Below, one piece after another: positions 25,093 to 34,868 of a stretch of 64,000 nucleotides of DNA. The stretch lies in contig NZ_LGEA01000080.1 of assembly GCF_001280065.1 (NCBI RefSeq), forward strand, positions 1 to 64,000, read 5' to 3'. The notes beneath the pieces are model-generated. The model saw only the letters and a list, made by a program, of their open reading frames with translations. It made no database searches and had not been told where the DNA came from. Made by a program: the position numbers and the translations under genes. Position 1 is the first letter of the stretch; every line of letters begins with the position of its first letter. This DNA is from Streptomyces sp. NRRL B-1140. Its GTDB lineage: Bacteria; Actinomycetota; Actinomycetes; Streptomycetales; Streptomycetaceae.

Positions 25093-25843
25093 GGACCTGG
25101 TGATCGGCATAGGCCCGGAGGGTCGGGTCCGCGCCTTGGTGGATGTTGCCGGGGCAGAACGCGAAGTGCTCGGCGGCGACGGCCAGCGCGGCGGCCTGGC
25201 TCGTGGGCGGGCTCGCCACGGACACCAGCAGCTGATCGAAGCCGAGGCCTACGACGCGTATGCCGAAGCGGTCCTCCCAGGAGCGGAGCACCGCGCTGAG
25301 CCGGGCCGTGTCGCCCTCGTGGTTCACCGGGCCCGTCCAGCCGATCGCCGTCGGGAGGTCCGCGCTGCGGCGGGCCGGGACCAGGGCGGGGCGGGGCTCC
25401 TTGAACGGGCCGCCGTCGCCGAGCAGGGTGTCCGCGACGTCGGCGGCCAGGGCGTCGGGGTCCCGGCCCGGGGCGAGGGGCCCGGCCGGTCCGGGCCATG
25501 CCTCGCCCTGCGCGGCGTGCTCCTCCCAGTACTCGGCGAGCACCTCCTGCGCGTCGTGGTCCCCCGGGTAGGACACCCCACCGGGCATCAGCTCCCAGCG
25601 GTCCGGGCCGCCATGGCCGTCGCCCGTCTCCAGCACGAGGGGAAGCAGTCCCGCCCGGCGAGCCGGCTCCAGTGCCGCCCAGCCGCCCGGAAGGGCCCGC
25701 CCGTCCGCGCACCACAGCAGCGGCTCGTGGCGGGGGCCCTCGTCGGTGGTGCCGAGGAGCGTCCCGGCGGGGAGCCGAAGGCCGAGCGAGCCGCCGCTCG
25801 GGTCTGCCGCCAGCGCCGGCAGAGGATTGGGAAGAGTCGCCAT
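25058..25843 (-). CDS. DUF4253 domain protein
   Basis: A 261-residue soluble protein. The C-terminal half carries the DUF4253 pattern: VLRSWEDRFGIRVVGLGFDQ, LLVSVASPP, AEHFAFCPGNIHQGADPTLRAYAD and the ending NQRTWHFWWD. No catalytic motif is known. ATG 25843 starts at the conserved MATLPNPLPAL; a much longer open frame upstream looks like chance. It overlaps the aminotransferase gene by 35 bases in antisense. It is divergent from the DinB gene. Confidence 0.8.
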   Translation of the reverse strand: MATLPNPLPALAADPSGGSLGLRLPAGTLLGTTDEGPRHEPLLWCADGRALPGGWAALEPARRAGLLPLVLETGDGHGGPDRWELMPGGVSYPGDHDAQEVLAEYWEEHAAQGEAWPGPAGPLAPGRDPDALAADVADTLLGDGGPFKEPRPALVPARRSADLPTAIGWTGPVNHEGDTARLSAVLRSWEDRFGIRVVGLGFDQLLVSVASPPTSQAAALAVAAEHFAFCPGNIHQGADPTLRAYADHQVLNQRTWHFWWD

Positions 25844-25939
25844 GGCGGTGACTCTAGAGCCGGCCACTGACATCCCGGCCGGCCCCGCGACCGTCATGGC
25901 GGACAGAATCCGTCCTATTGGCGCCTTACCGTTCGGGAC

Positions 25940-26440
25940 ATGACCACTTCCCCGGAGAAGACGGACCTGCTGGCGGCGTTCGCGGAACAGCGTGCCCTGC
26001 TGCTGCTCACCGTGCAGGGGCTCACCGACGCGCAGGCCGCGCGGCGTACGACCGTGAGCGAGCTGACCCTCGGCGGCATCCTGAAGCACCTGGCCCAGGG
26101 CCAGGAGACGTGGACGCAGATCATGACCAAGGCCGACGGGGAACTGCCCGACGGCATGCTGGACATGGCGCAGTACCGGATGTCCGGGAGCGACACCCTC
26201 CCCGCCCTGCTGGAGCGCTACGAGTCGGCCGCGCGGGCCGCCGAGGAGGCGGTGGCCGGGCTGCCGGACCTGGACGTGCGCGTTCCGCTGCCGCGCACCC
26301 CCTGGTCCCCGCCGGACCCCGGGCACTGGTCCGTCCGCCGGATCCTGCTGCACCTGATCAAGGAGACCGCCCAGCACGCCGGGCACGCCGACATCATCCG
26401 GGAGGCCCTGGACGGCGCGAACAGCACGGCCCGGCGCTGA
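25940..26440 (+). CDS. DinB-family (DUF664-like) metal-binding helical bundle protein
   Basis: A 166-residue four-helix protein. Likely metal-ligand histidines are in GGILKHLAQGQETW and LLHLIKETAQHAGHADIIRE, as in DinB/YfiT proteins. Some relatives are thiol-dependent (mycothiol/bacillithiol) transferases, so a mycothiol link is possible but not shown. Single gene between DUF4253 and argS, closed by a strong hairpin. Confidence 0.83.
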   Translation: MTTSPEKTDLLAAFAEQRALLLLTVQGLTDAQAARRTTVSELTLGGILKHLAQGQETWTQIMTKADGELPDGMLDMAQYRMSGSDTLPALLERYESAARAAEEAVAGLPDLDVRVPLPRTPWSPPDPGHWSVRRILLHLIKETAQHAGHADIIREALDGANSTARR

Positions 26441-26492
26441 CCCGGTGCGGCATCGGACCAGAGTGTCACGGCACACGCTGCCCCGGAACGCC

Positions 26493-26529
26493 CGAGGGCG
26501 GCACTCCACAGGGGAGTGCCGCCCTCGGG
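26493..26529. terminator. Bidirectional terminator between the DinB gene and argS
   Basis: A perfect 16-bp stem (26493-26508 with 26514-26529) with a 5-base loop lies in the 111-base gap between two convergent genes. Confidence 0.85.
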
Positions 26530-26551
26530 ACCGTCGGCCGGGGCCCCGGGC

Positions 26552-28309
26552 TCAGAGGCGCTCGGGTGTCCGGATGCCCAGCAGGTTCATGCCCTGGCGG
26601 AGCGTGCGGGCCGTGATGTCGCAGAGGAACAGCCGGTTCTCGACCTGCTCGGGCGTCTCGGCCTTGAGGACCGGGCACTTGTCGTAGAACGCCGTGTACA
26701 GCGACGCCAGCTGGTACAGGTACGCCGCCAGCTTGTGCGGGGCGTACTCCGCGGCGGCTTCGAAGACCGTGTCGCCGAAGGTGTCCAGGTGCAGACCGAG
26801 CGCCCGCTCCGCCGGGGCGAGCGCGAGCTCCGGGTGTGCGACCGGCTTCGTCTCGCCGGCCTTGCGCAGGATCGACTGGATCCGGGCGTAGGCGTACTGG
26901 AGGTAGACGGACGTGTCGCCGTTCAGCGACACCATCTGGTCCAGGTCGAACTTGTAGTCCCGGCTCGGCGACGTCGACAGGTCCGCGTACTTCACGGCAC
27001 CGATGCCGACCTGGGCGGCCCGCTCCTGGATCTCGTCCTCGGTGAGGTCCTGTGCCTTCTCCCGTACGACCTCGGCGGCCCGCTGCACGGCCTCGTCCAG
27101 CAGGTCCTCCAGCCGTACGGTCTCGCCCTCACGGGTCTTGAACGGCTTGCCGTCCGCGCCGAGCACCGTGCCGTAGCCCATGTTGTGCGCGGTGACGTGC
27201 TCGCCCAGCCAGCCGGCCCGGCGGGCCGTCTCGAAGACCATCTTGAAGTGCAGCGACTGGCGCACGTCCACGACGTACAGCAAGGTCGTCGCCCGCAGGT
27301 CGAAGACGCGGTTGCGGATCGCCGTCAGGTCGGAGGCCGCGTAGCCGAAGCCGCCGTCCGCCTTCTGCACGATCAGCGGGACCGGCTGGTCGTCCTTGCC
27401 GCGGATCTCGTCGAAGAACACCACGAGCGCGCCTTCGGAGCGCACGGCGACACCCGTCTCCTCCAGGATGCGGGCGGTCTCGGGCATGCCCTCGTTGTAG
27501 GCGGACTCGCCGACGATCTCCTCGTCGCGGATCTCCATGTCGAGCTTCTCGAAGACGGAGTAGAAGTAGACCTTCGACTCGTCCACGAACTGCTGCCACA
27601 GCTCGAGCGTCTCCTTGTCACCGGACTGCAGGGCGACGACCCGCCCCCGGGCCCGCTCCTTGAACTCCTCGTCCGCGTCGAAGAGCGCACGCGACGCCTT
27701 GTACACCCGGTTCAGGTTGCTCATCGCCTGCTCGCCGTCGACGTCGGCCGCGGGGGCCAGCTCGCCGGGGTGCTCGAACAGGTACTGGATGAGCATGCCG
27801 AACTGGGTGCCCCAGTCGCCGATGTGGTGCCGGCCGATCGTCTGCTCACCGGTGAAGTCGAGCATGCCGCGCAGGGCGTCGCCGATGACCGCCGACCGCA
27901 GGTGACCGACGTGCATCTCCTTCGCCACGTTCGGCTGGGCGTAGTCGACGACCGTGATGCCCGCGTTCTCCTTCAGCGGCACGCCGAGGCGCTCGCCGTC
28001 CGCGTGCCGCGCGGCGAGGTTCTCCGTGATCGCCCGGTCGGTGATCGTGACGTTCAGGAAGCCGGGGCCGGAGACCTCGACATCCTTGATCAGCTCACCC
28101 GACTCGACCCGGGAGACGACCTGCGTGGCCAGCTCGCGCGGGTTGGCCTTCTCCTTCTTGGCGAGGGCCAGGATCCCGTTGGCCTGGAAGTCGGCCCGGT
28201 CGCTTCGTCGCAGCAGCGGGTCCGCGGAGCCGGCCTGCGGCAGAGCCGCCGACAGGGCCGCCGCGAGGCGCTGGTGGACGGAGTCGCTGAGGGACGTGAC
28301 CGAGGCCAT
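26552..28309 (-). CDS. argS: Arginyl-tRNA synthetase
   Basis: A 585-residue class I aminoacyl-tRNA synthetase. The HIGH-equivalent lies in [20 protein letters not shown], followed by [20 protein letters not shown]. The C-terminal ArgRS anticodon-binding domain is clear ([37 protein letters not shown]). ATG 28309 gives the usual [11 protein letters not shown] start, though the nearest AGGAG lies 16 bases upstream. It is head-to-head with lysS across 158 bases, a conserved Streptomyces arrangement. Confidence 0.95.
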   Translation of the reverse strand: MASVTSLSDSVHQRLAAALSAALPQAGSADPLLRRSDRADFQANGILALAKKEKANPRELATQVVSRVESGELIKDVEVSGPGFLNVTITDRAITENLAARHADGERLGVPLKENAGITVVDYAQPNVAKEMHVGHLRSAVIGDALRGMLDFTGEQTIGRHHIGDWGTQFGMLIQYLFEHPGELAPAADVDGEQAMSNLNRVYKASRALFDADEEFKERARGRVVALQSGDKETLELWQQFVDESKVYFYSVFEKLDMEIRDEEIVGESAYNEGMPETARILEETGVAVRSEGALVVFFDEIRGKDDQPVPLIVQKADGGFGYAASDLTAIRNRVFDLRATTLLYVVDVRQSLHFKMVFETARRAGWLGEHVTAHNMGYGTVLGADGKPFKTREGETVRLEDLLDEAVQRAAEVVREKAQDLTEDEIQERAAQVGIGAVKYADLSTSPSRDYKFDLDQMVSLNGDTSVYLQYAYARIQSILRKAGETKPVAHPELALAPAERALGLHLDTFGDTVFEAAAEYAPHKLAAYLYQLASLYTAFYDKCPVLKAETPEQVENRLFLCDITARTLRQGMNLLGIRTPERL

Positions 28310-28467
28310 GGGCGAGGGTGCCGTTCTCCTAGGGGAAATCGATGGACCCGGCCAGTATCCCATGGGGGTAAAGCCGTTTTTCCGGGCGCGAAGCGGTCTG
28401 GGACAATGATGCGGTCAGCCGTGCGACCGTACCGGCTGCCCGATGCAGAAAGAAGGACGTGCCGATC

Positions 28468-30207
28468 GTGGCTCAGAGCACCGAGACCACCGACTGGGTC
28501 TCCCGTTTCGCGGATGAGGTCATCGAGGAGTCGGAGCGCCGGGCCCCGGGCAAACCCGTCGTCGTCGCGTCCGGCCTCTCGCCGTCGGGCCCCATCCACC
28601 TCGGCAACCTGCGCGAGGTCATGACCCCGCACCTCGTCGCCGACGAGATCCGCCGCCGCGGCCACCAGGTGCGGCACCTGATCTCCTGGGACGACTACGA
28701 CCGCTACCGCAAGGTGCCCAAGGGCATCGCCGGGGTCGACGAAGAGGCCTGGAAGGAGCACATCGGCAAGCCGCTGACGTCCGTCCCGGCGCCCAAGGGC
28801 TCCTCGCACCCGAACTGGGCCGAGCACTTCAAGGCCGCGATGATCGAGTCGCTGGCCGACCTGGGCGTGGAGTTCGACGGCATCAGCCAGACCGCGCAGT
28901 ACACCTCCGGCGTGTACCGCGAGCAGATCCTGCACGCCATCAGGCACCGCGGCGACATCGACGCGATCCTCGACCAGTACCGCACGAAGAAGGCCCCCGC
29001 CAAGAAGCAGCAGGGGCAGAAGCCGGTGGACGAGGCCGAGCTGGAGGCCGCCGAGGGCTCCGGCGCGGCCGGCGAGGACGACGGCAGTTCCACCGCCGCC
29101 GGGTACTTCCCGTACAAGCCGTACTGCGGCAACTGCGAGAAGGACCTCACCACCGTCACCTCCTACGACGACGACTCCACCGAGCTGACGTACGCCTGCA
29201 CCGCGTGCGGCTTCTCCGAGACGGTCCGGCTCAACGAGTTCAACCGCGGCAAGCTGGTCTGGAAGGTCGACTGGCCGATGCGGTGGGCGTACGAGGGTGT
29301 GATCTTCGAGCCCTCCGGTGTCGACCACTCCTCCCCGGGGTCGTCGTTCCAGGTCGGCGGGCAGATCGTCGGCATCTTCGGCGGGAAGCAGCCGATCGGG
29401 CCGATGTACGCCTTCGTCGGCATCTCCGGCATGGCGAAGATGTCGTCCTCGAAGGGCGGCGTGCCCACCCCGGCCGACGCCCTGCAGATCATGGAGCCGC
29501 AGCTGCTGCGCTGGCTGTACGCGCGCCGCAGGCCCAACCAGTCCTTCAAGGTCGCCTTCGACCAGGAGATCCAGCGGCTCTACGACGAGTGGGACCGTCT
29601 CGACGCCAAGGTCGCCGACGGCAGCGCCCTGCCGGCCGACGTCGCCGCGCACGCGCGTGCCGTGGGCACGGCCGCCGGTGAGCTGCCCCGGACGTCCCGG
29701 CCGCTGCCGTACCGGACGCTGGCGTCCGTCGCGGACATCACCGCCGGGCACGAGGACCAGGCGCTGCGCATCCTCAGCGAGCTCGACCCCGAGCAGCCGC
29801 TGGCCTCCCTCGACGAGGCGCGCCCGCGCTACGACAAGGCCGAGGCCTGGATCAACACGCACGTCCCGGCCGACCAGCGGACGATCGTGCGGGACGAGCC
29901 GGACGCCGAGCTGCTGAAGTCCCTCGACGAGCCGGGCCGCGAGTCGCTGCGGCTGCTGCTCGACGGACTGGCCGACCACTGGTCGCTCGACGGGCTGACG
30001 CACCTGGTGTACGGCGTGCCGAAGGTGCAGGCCGGGTTCTCCGCCGACGCCACGCCCAAGGAGCTGCCGCCGGAGATCAAGACCGCCCAGCGGTCGTTCT
30101 TCGCGCTGCTGTACCACCTGCTGGTGGGCCGTGACACCGGGCCGCGGCTGCCCACGCTGCTGCTCGCGGTCGGGCAGGACCGGGTGCGGACGCTGCTCGG
30201 CCGGTAA
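28468..30207 (+). CDS. lysS: Lysyl-tRNA synthetase, class I (archaeal type)
   Basis: A 579-residue class I LysRS. HIGH motif in SGLSPSGPIHLGNLREVMTP, a Cys4 zinc-ribbon-like segment CGNCEKDLT...CTACGFSE (~residues 217-250), and KMSKS-type SGMAKMSSSKGG. Most bacteria use an unrelated class II LysRS. A charged Lys/Glu/Ala-rich insert lies at ~residues 172-210. GTG 28468 follows AGAAGGA with a 10-base spacer; a GTG at 28459 is also in frame. Confidence 0.94.
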   Translation: MAQSTETTDWVSRFADEVIEESERRAPGKPVVVASGLSPSGPIHLGNLREVMTPHLVADEIRRRGHQVRHLISWDDYDRYRKVPKGIAGVDEEAWKEHIGKPLTSVPAPKGSSHPNWAEHFKAAMIESLADLGVEFDGISQTAQYTSGVYREQILHAIRHRGDIDAILDQYRTKKAPAKKQQGQKPVDEAELEAAEGSGAAGEDDGSSTAAGYFPYKPYCGNCEKDLTTVTSYDDDSTELTYACTACGFSETVRLNEFNRGKLVWKVDWPMRWAYEGVIFEPSGVDHSSPGSSFQVGGQIVGIFGGKQPIGPMYAFVGISGMAKMSSSKGGVPTPADALQIMEPQLLRWLYARRRPNQSFKVAFDQEIQRLYDEWDRLDAKVADGSALPADVAAHARAVGTAAGELPRTSRPLPYRTLASVADITAGHEDQALRILSELDPEQPLASLDEARPRYDKAEAWINTHVPADQRTIVRDEPDAELLKSLDEPGRESLRLLLDGLADHWSLDGLTHLVYGVPKVQAGFSADATPKELPPEIKTAQRSFFALLYHLLVGRDTGPRLPTLLLAVGQDRVRTLLGR

Positions 30208-30222
30208 CCGCCGCCGCAAGAG

Positions 30223-30248
30223 AAGGGGCCCTGGTGTCAGGGCCCCTT
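30223..30248. terminator. Bidirectional terminator between lysS and the DUF2637 gene
   Basis: A perfect 11-bp stem (30223-30233 with 30238-30248) and a 4-base loop in the 43-base gap between convergent genes. One strand ends in CTT, the other in AA. Confidence 0.85.
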
Positions 30249-30250
30249 CG

Positions 30251-31567
30251 TCATGCGATGTGCTCGTCCGTCAGCTCTGCGTTGAGACGGTTGGAAAAAC
30301 GGTTCACCATGCGCTTGGACTCGGCCTCCTCCAGCGTGACGCCGTACGTCGCCTCGACATCGGCGATGAACCCGCGCGGGGTGGGCGCTCCGTTCCCGCT
30401 CTTGATCGACTCACGGAAGATCTGGTAGTACGCCTCCTCGTCCGGCTCCGTGGGAGGTGTGCCGCCGCCGTCGCCCAGCTCGCGTGTGCGGTTCGGGCCG
30501 ACCGGGATGGGGAAGCTGCCGGTGTCCTCAGGGGAGAGGGTCTCCTGCGACAAGTCGGAATGCTGGGCGGCCTGCGGAGGCTCGGCGATCCACCGGGCGT
30601 ACTGGTCGGGGTCGAAGGCCGGGTCGTAGCCGCCCTGGTACTCCACCTCGCGCGGGGTGTTGAACCAGGGGCTCTGGTCGGGTTCGGGTTCCTCGTCGGG
30701 CGCTTGCGGGCGGGGGCTGCCGTCGAGCTCCGGACGCTGCCCACCGCGGGGCGCCGCAGCGCCCGCCTGTGCCGCCCCGGCGGCACGACCGGCCGCGGCG
30801 AGGGCCGCGTCCGCCGCGAGCGTCTTCGGCTCCGCCGCGTCCAGCGCCTGCTGCGGAGCCGGCGGTATCAAGGCCGGCTCGATCCCCGCGGCCGCCAGCC
30901 CCGCCGGAGCCGTCTCCGCCAACGGCACCCCGTACTTCGCCAGCCGCAGCGGCATCAGCGACTCCACCGGAGCCTTCCTGCGCCACGCCCGCCCGAACCG
31001 CGACCGCAGCCGCGCCTGGTAGACCAGCCGCTCCTGCTCCAGCTTGATGACCTGGTCGTAGGAGCGCAGCTCCCAGAGCTTCATGCGGCGCCACAGCAGG
31101 AACGTCGGGACCGGGGAGAGGAGCCAGCGGGTGAGACGGACGCCCTCCATGTGCTTGTCGGCCGTGATGTCGGCGATCCGGCCGATCGCGTGCCGGGCCG
31201 CCTCGACCGCGACCACGAACAGCACCGGGATCACCGCGTGCATGCCCACACCGAGCGGATCCGGCCACGCGGCCGCGCCGTTGAAGGCGATCGTCGCCGC
31301 CGTCAGCAGCCAGGCCGTCTGACGCAGGAGGGGGAACGGGATCCTGATCCAGGTGAGGAGCAGATCCAGGGCCAGCAGGACACAGATGCCCGCGTCGATG
31401 CCGATCGGGAACACGTAGGAGAAGTTCCCGAAGCCCTTCTTGATGGCCAACTCGCGGACCGCCGCGTACGAACCGGCGAAGCCGATACCGGCGATGATCA
31501 CGGCACCGGCCACGACCACGCCGATGAGAACGCGGTGCATCCGAGTCAGCTGCAGTGGCGCGGCCAC
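30251..31567 (-). CDS. DUF2637 integral membrane protein
   Basis: A 438-residue protein. The N-terminal DUF2637 domain has four hydrophobic helices (about residues 11-31, 48-65, 75-93 and 100-118). A basic cytosolic stretch (WRRMKLWELRSYDQVIKLEQ) and a long Ala/Pro-rich linker follow. A conserved C-terminal ~80 residues include YYQIFRESIKSGNG and FIADVEATYGVTLEEAESKR. Related Spd-type proteins occur on Streptomyces conjugative plasmids, but this chromosomal copy has no transfer genes nearby. The GTG follows GGGGAGGGG. It is the last of three same-strand genes (two DUF3558 lipoproteins upstream). Confidence 0.82.
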   Translation of the reverse strand: MAAPLQLTRMHRVLIGVVVAGAVIIAGIGFAGSYAAVRELAIKKGFGNFSYVFPIGIDAGICVLLALDLLLTWIRIPFPLLRQTAWLLTAATIAFNGAAAWPDPLGVGMHAVIPVLFVVAVEAARHAIGRIADITADKHMEGVRLTRWLLSPVPTFLLWRRMKLWELRSYDQVIKLEQERLVYQARLRSRFGRAWRRKAPVESLMPLRLAKYGVPLAETAPAGLAAAGIEPALIPPAPQQALDAAEPKTLAADAALAAAGRAAGAAQAGAAAPRGGQRPELDGSPRPQAPDEEPEPDQSPWFNTPREVEYQGGYDPAFDPDQYARWIAEPPQAAQHSDLSQETLSPEDTGSFPIPVGPNRTRELGDGGGTPPTEPDEEAYYQIFRESIKSGNGAPTPRGFIADVEATYGVTLEEAESKRMVNRFSNRLNAELTDEHIA

Positions 31568-31655
31568 CCGTAATCCCCTCCCCTTGCGTGTTGTTGCGCG
31601 CAACAGGGTGGCACATGTGTGCGGGGAACGGGTGGCCGGTTCCTGTCGGAACTGC

Positions 31656-32540
31656 TCAGCTCTTCGACGCGGGCTTCTTGGACGGCGAGGCCGAGGCGCC
31701 CTTCGAGGACTCGTCCGACGCCTCCTTGGACGCCGACTTCGAAGGCGACTTCGACGGCTTCGACGACTCGGACGCGGCACCGGACGGAGCACTGCCGCCC
31801 TTGCCGTTCGCGTTCGACACCGCCTTCACTGCCTCCTTGACGGCCTTCTTCGCGTCCTTCAGCAGGTCGCCCTCGTCCGGCGTCTTGTCACCGGCCAGAC
31901 CGGCGCCGTTGTAGTCGAGCGTGACCACGACGTTCTCCACGCGCGCCACGAGCGTCTGCTGCTTGAACGTGCCTTCCTTCTTCTTCAGGTCGTAGTGCAC
32001 GGCCGTCGCCTGATCGCCCGTACCGGACACCGGCTCCGACTTGACGCCCTTCGCGCCCTCGGCGGCCTGGGCCTCCTGGACCTGCTTCTCGTAGTACTCC
32101 TGAGCCAGCTTGTCGGCCGGGCCGCGGGTGACGTCCGACTCGAAGCGCAGCATCGACACGTTCAGCCAGCGGAACTGCGAGCCCTTCACACCGTTGTTGT
32201 CGAGGCTGTTCCAGGAGCAGCCGGCACGCGTCGAGATGTCGTCCGACTTGCTCTCCTTGCCGGACACACCCTTCGGCACGAGGTCCTTCAGCGTCTTCTT
32301 CGAGAGCACCTTGCAGGGCTCCGGAAGCTTGTCGTACGCCGCCGCCTGCACGGTCGGTGACGGGCTCGACGACGCCGAAGCCGCCGCCTTGGCGGCCTTG
32401 TCCGTGCTGTCGCCGGAGCCGGAGTCCGAGGAGCAGCCGGCGGCGACCAGCACCACGGGGACGGCGGCCGCGCAGACAAGGACGCGGCCCCGGCGCTTCG
32501 CTCGCTGGTCTCGCTCTACTCGCTGTGCTCGTCGCTGCAT
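31656..32540 (-). CDS. DUF3558 lipoprotein, copy 1
   Basis: A 294-residue lipoprotein with a basic N-terminus, lipobox LVAAGC (Cys36), a Ser/Ala linker and the DUF3558 domain (KLPEPCKVLSKKTLKDLVPK, RAGCSWNSLD). This carries the two conserved cysteines. The last ~45 residues are a Ser/Lys/Ala-rich tail (SSKPSKSPSKSASKEASDES), which should reach into the cell wall. ATG 32540 is preferred for its GAAGGAACC ribosome-binding site over ATG 32555. Paralogous to the next gene. Function unknown. Confidence 0.85.
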   Translation of the reverse strand: MQRRAQRVERDQRAKRRGRVLVCAAAVPVVLVAAGCSSDSGSGDSTDKAAKAAASASSSPSPTVQAAAYDKLPEPCKVLSKKTLKDLVPKGVSGKESKSDDISTRAGCSWNSLDNNGVKGSQFRWLNVSMLRFESDVTRGPADKLAQEYYEKQVQEAQAAEGAKGVKSEPVSGTGDQATAVHYDLKKKEGTFKQQTLVARVENVVVTLDYNGAGLAGDKTPDEGDLLKDAKKAVKEAVKAVSNANGKGGSAPSGAASESSKPSKSPSKSASKEASDESSKGASASPSKKPASKS

Positions 32541-32674
32541 GGTTCCTTCACTCATGACGCTCGTGGTTCCCTGCGGTCGGAACGGGTCCGAATGGTCACC
32601 GTACGCGCTGAGGCAGCGATGTGTTCTTTCTTCGGGTGCTTCGCGGGTGGGCGTGAAGGGGCCGTGAAGGGGCC

Positions 32675-33493
32675 TCAGTCGCCCAGCGACTCCGCCAGCC
32701 GGGAGGCCAGTTTCTGCGCCCTGTCCTGCATTTCCTTGCTGTCCGGGACGACACCGACGGTCGTCGGCTGCTCCGCGTACTCGATGGTCACGATGACGTT
32801 GGACGTGCGGAACGCCACAGTCACCGTCCGCTGCTTCGCCGTCGAACCGGAACTGTTCAGCCCGTCGTCGAGGAAGGCCTCGTCGCCGAGGTCCTCCAGG
32901 ACCCGGGGCTGCAGATCGGTCGGGGTCGCCGACGGGGGCGCCGAGGGCGAGGAGGAACCGGAGGGGGCCGGGGAACCGCTCGGTGACGCCGCCGCACCGC
33001 CCGCCGGGGTGCTGCCGGAGGCCGCCGTCTGCGTGGTGGTCGGCTCGGGCAGGTGAGCCGCGGCCTCCCGCTCCGCGAAGAGCTGCTCGGCCTGGCTGTC
33101 GTCGCTGACGGCGTTGTCGTAGGAGACGACCCGCTCGAAGTCGATCAGCAGATGGTCGGTGGCCGCCGAGGAGTCCACCTTCCAGCGGCAGCCGACCTTG
33201 CGGTCGGTGTCGAAGGTGGTCGTCGGCTCGCCCTCGTAGGCCTGGTCGCGCTGTTCCTCGTCGCCGATCTGCCGGATGCCCGGGAGCAGTTCGTCGAGCG
33301 TGCTCTCGCCGACCTCGGCGCACGGATCGGGCAGCGTGCGGTAGCGGCCGGGCTCGGCGGCGGGCGATGCCGTGCCGGTGTCGTCGGGGTTGGATTCGTC
33401 CGTCGGGCCGCCGTCGGCCGAGCCGCCGGTGCAGCCGGCCAGTACCGCCACGAGGAGCGCGGCGATTCCGGGTGCCCACGCCTTCCGTCGCAC
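32675..33493 (-). CDS. DUF3558 lipoprotein, copy 2
   Basis: A 272-residue lipoprotein. A short signal, VRRKAWAPGIAALLVAVLAG, precedes lipobox Cys21. The DUF3558 core has RTLPDPCAEVGESTLDELLP and DRKVGCRWKVDSS (two Cys), and a Pro/Ser/Thr-rich insert near residues 175-215 interrupts it. The C-terminal strand-helix region (NVIVTIEYAEQPTTVGVVPD) parallels copy 1 (NVVVTLDYNG). The GTG at 33493 follows GAGAGGAG. It heads the minus-strand set 33493 to 30251 and is divergent from rtcB. Confidence 0.85.
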   Translation of the reverse strand: MRRKAWAPGIAALLVAVLAGCTGGSADGGPTDESNPDDTGTASPAAEPGRYRTLPDPCAEVGESTLDELLPGIRQIGDEEQRDQAYEGEPTTTFDTDRKVGCRWKVDSSAATDHLLIDFERVVSYDNAVSDDSQAEQLFAEREAAAHLPEPTTTQTAASGSTPAGGAAASPSGSPAPSGSSSPSAPPSATPTDLQPRVLEDLGDEAFLDDGLNSSGSTAKQRTVTVAFRTSNVIVTIEYAEQPTTVGVVPDSKEMQDRAQKLASRLAESLGD

Positions 33494-33664
33494 GTGGTGG
33501 CTCCTCTCGACACGGATATTGGCTTGCCGCCGTACAGCGGGCGATGGACACAATGTGTATCGCACGCACTGCCGTGGACGCCGGTCCGATTTCCTTTTCG
33601 TCGACCTTGGCGCCGGTATTTGCTGTTGAAGACTTCTGTTCGTTTACGGGGGATTGAGGGCGTT

Positions 33665-34858
33665 ATGTCGTACGTAGAGATACCGGGTGCGAAGGTACCG
33701 ATCCGGATGTGGACCGACCCGGCCTCGGTCGAGGAGGGCGCGCTCCAGCAGTTGCGGAACGTCGCCACGCTGCCGTGGATCAAGGGCCTGGCGGTCATGC
33801 CCGACGTGCACTACGGCAAGGGAGCCACGGTCGGCTCGGTCATCGCCATGCGGGGCGCGGTGTGTCCGGCGGCGGTGGGCGTGGACATCGGCTGCGGGAT
33901 GTCGGCGGTGAAGACGTCCCTGACGGCGAACGACCTGCCCGGCGACCTGTCCCGGCTGCGTTCGCGGATCGAGCAGGCCATTCCGGTGGGCCGGGGGATG
34001 CATGACGACCCGGTGGATCCGGGGCGGTTCCACGGGCTGGCCACCGCCGGATGGGACGACTTCTGGTCGCGGTTCGGTGGGGTGGCGGAAGCGGTCAAGT
34101 TCCGTCAGGAACGTGCCACAAAACAGATGGGAACGCTCGGTGGAGGCAACCATTTTGTCGAGGTGTGCACGGATACGACCGGTTCTGTCTGGCTGATGCT
34201 GCATTCCGGTTCCCGGAACATCGGCAAGGAACTGGCCGAGCATCACATCGGTGTGGCCCAGAAGCTCCCGCACAACCAGGGTCTGGTCGACCGCGACCTC
34301 GCGGTGTTCGTCGCGGACACCCCGCAGATGGCGGCATACCGCAACGACCTGTTCTGGGCGCAGGAGTACGCGAAGCACAATCGCTCGATCATGATGGCGC
34401 TCCTGAAGGACGTGATCCGCAAGGAGTTCAAGAAGGCCAAGCCGACGTTCGAGCCGGAGATCAGCGCGCACCACAACTACGTGGCCGAGGAGCGCTACGA
34501 GGGGATGGACCTGCTCGTGACCCGCAAGGGCGCGATCCGGGCCGGCTCCGGCGAGTACGGGATCATCCCGGGCTCCATGGGCACGGGTTCGTACATCGTG
34601 AAGGGCCTCGGCAACGCCAAGTCCTTCAACTCGGCCTCGCACGGCGCGGGCCGGCGCATGAGCCGCAACGCGGCCAAGCGCCGGTTCTCCACGAAGGACC
34701 TGGAGCAGCAGACCCAGGGCGTGGAGTGCCGCAAGGACTCCGGTGTCGTCGACGAGATCCCCGGCGCCTACAAGCCGATCGAGCAGGTCATCGACCAGCA
34801 GCGGGACCTGGTGGAGGTCGTGGCGCGCATCAAGCAGGTCGTCTGTGTGAAGGGCTGA
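33665..34858 (+). CDS. rtcB: RtcB-family RNA-splicing ligase
   Basis: A 397-residue GTP- and Mn-dependent RNA ligase that joins 3'-phosphate or 2',3'-cyclic phosphate ends to 5'-OH ends. Metal-site motifs: MPDVHYGKGATVGS, VGVDIGCGMSAV (Cys77), LGGGNHFVEV, LHSGSRNIGKELA and ISAHHNYV. The His that becomes guanylylated is H326 in SASHGAGRRMSR. All catalytic residues appear intact. No archease or rtcA gene adjoins it. The role in streptomycetes is likely tRNA or rRNA repair (inference). A GAGGG site lies 8 bases before the ATG. Confidence 0.95.
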   Translation: MSYVEIPGAKVPIRMWTDPASVEEGALQQLRNVATLPWIKGLAVMPDVHYGKGATVGSVIAMRGAVCPAAVGVDIGCGMSAVKTSLTANDLPGDLSRLRSRIEQAIPVGRGMHDDPVDPGRFHGLATAGWDDFWSRFGGVAEAVKFRQERATKQMGTLGGGNHFVEVCTDTTGSVWLMLHSGSRNIGKELAEHHIGVAQKLPHNQGLVDRDLAVFVADTPQMAAYRNDLFWAQEYAKHNRSIMMALLKDVIRKEFKKAKPTFEPEISAHHNYVAEERYEGMDLLVTRKGAIRAGSGEYGIIPGSMGTGSYIVKGLGNAKSFNSASHGAGRRMSRNAAKRRFSTKDLEQQTQGVECRKDSGVVDEIPGAYKPIEQVIDQQRDLVEVVARIKQVVCVKG

Positions 34859-34868
34859 CCGGCAGGCT

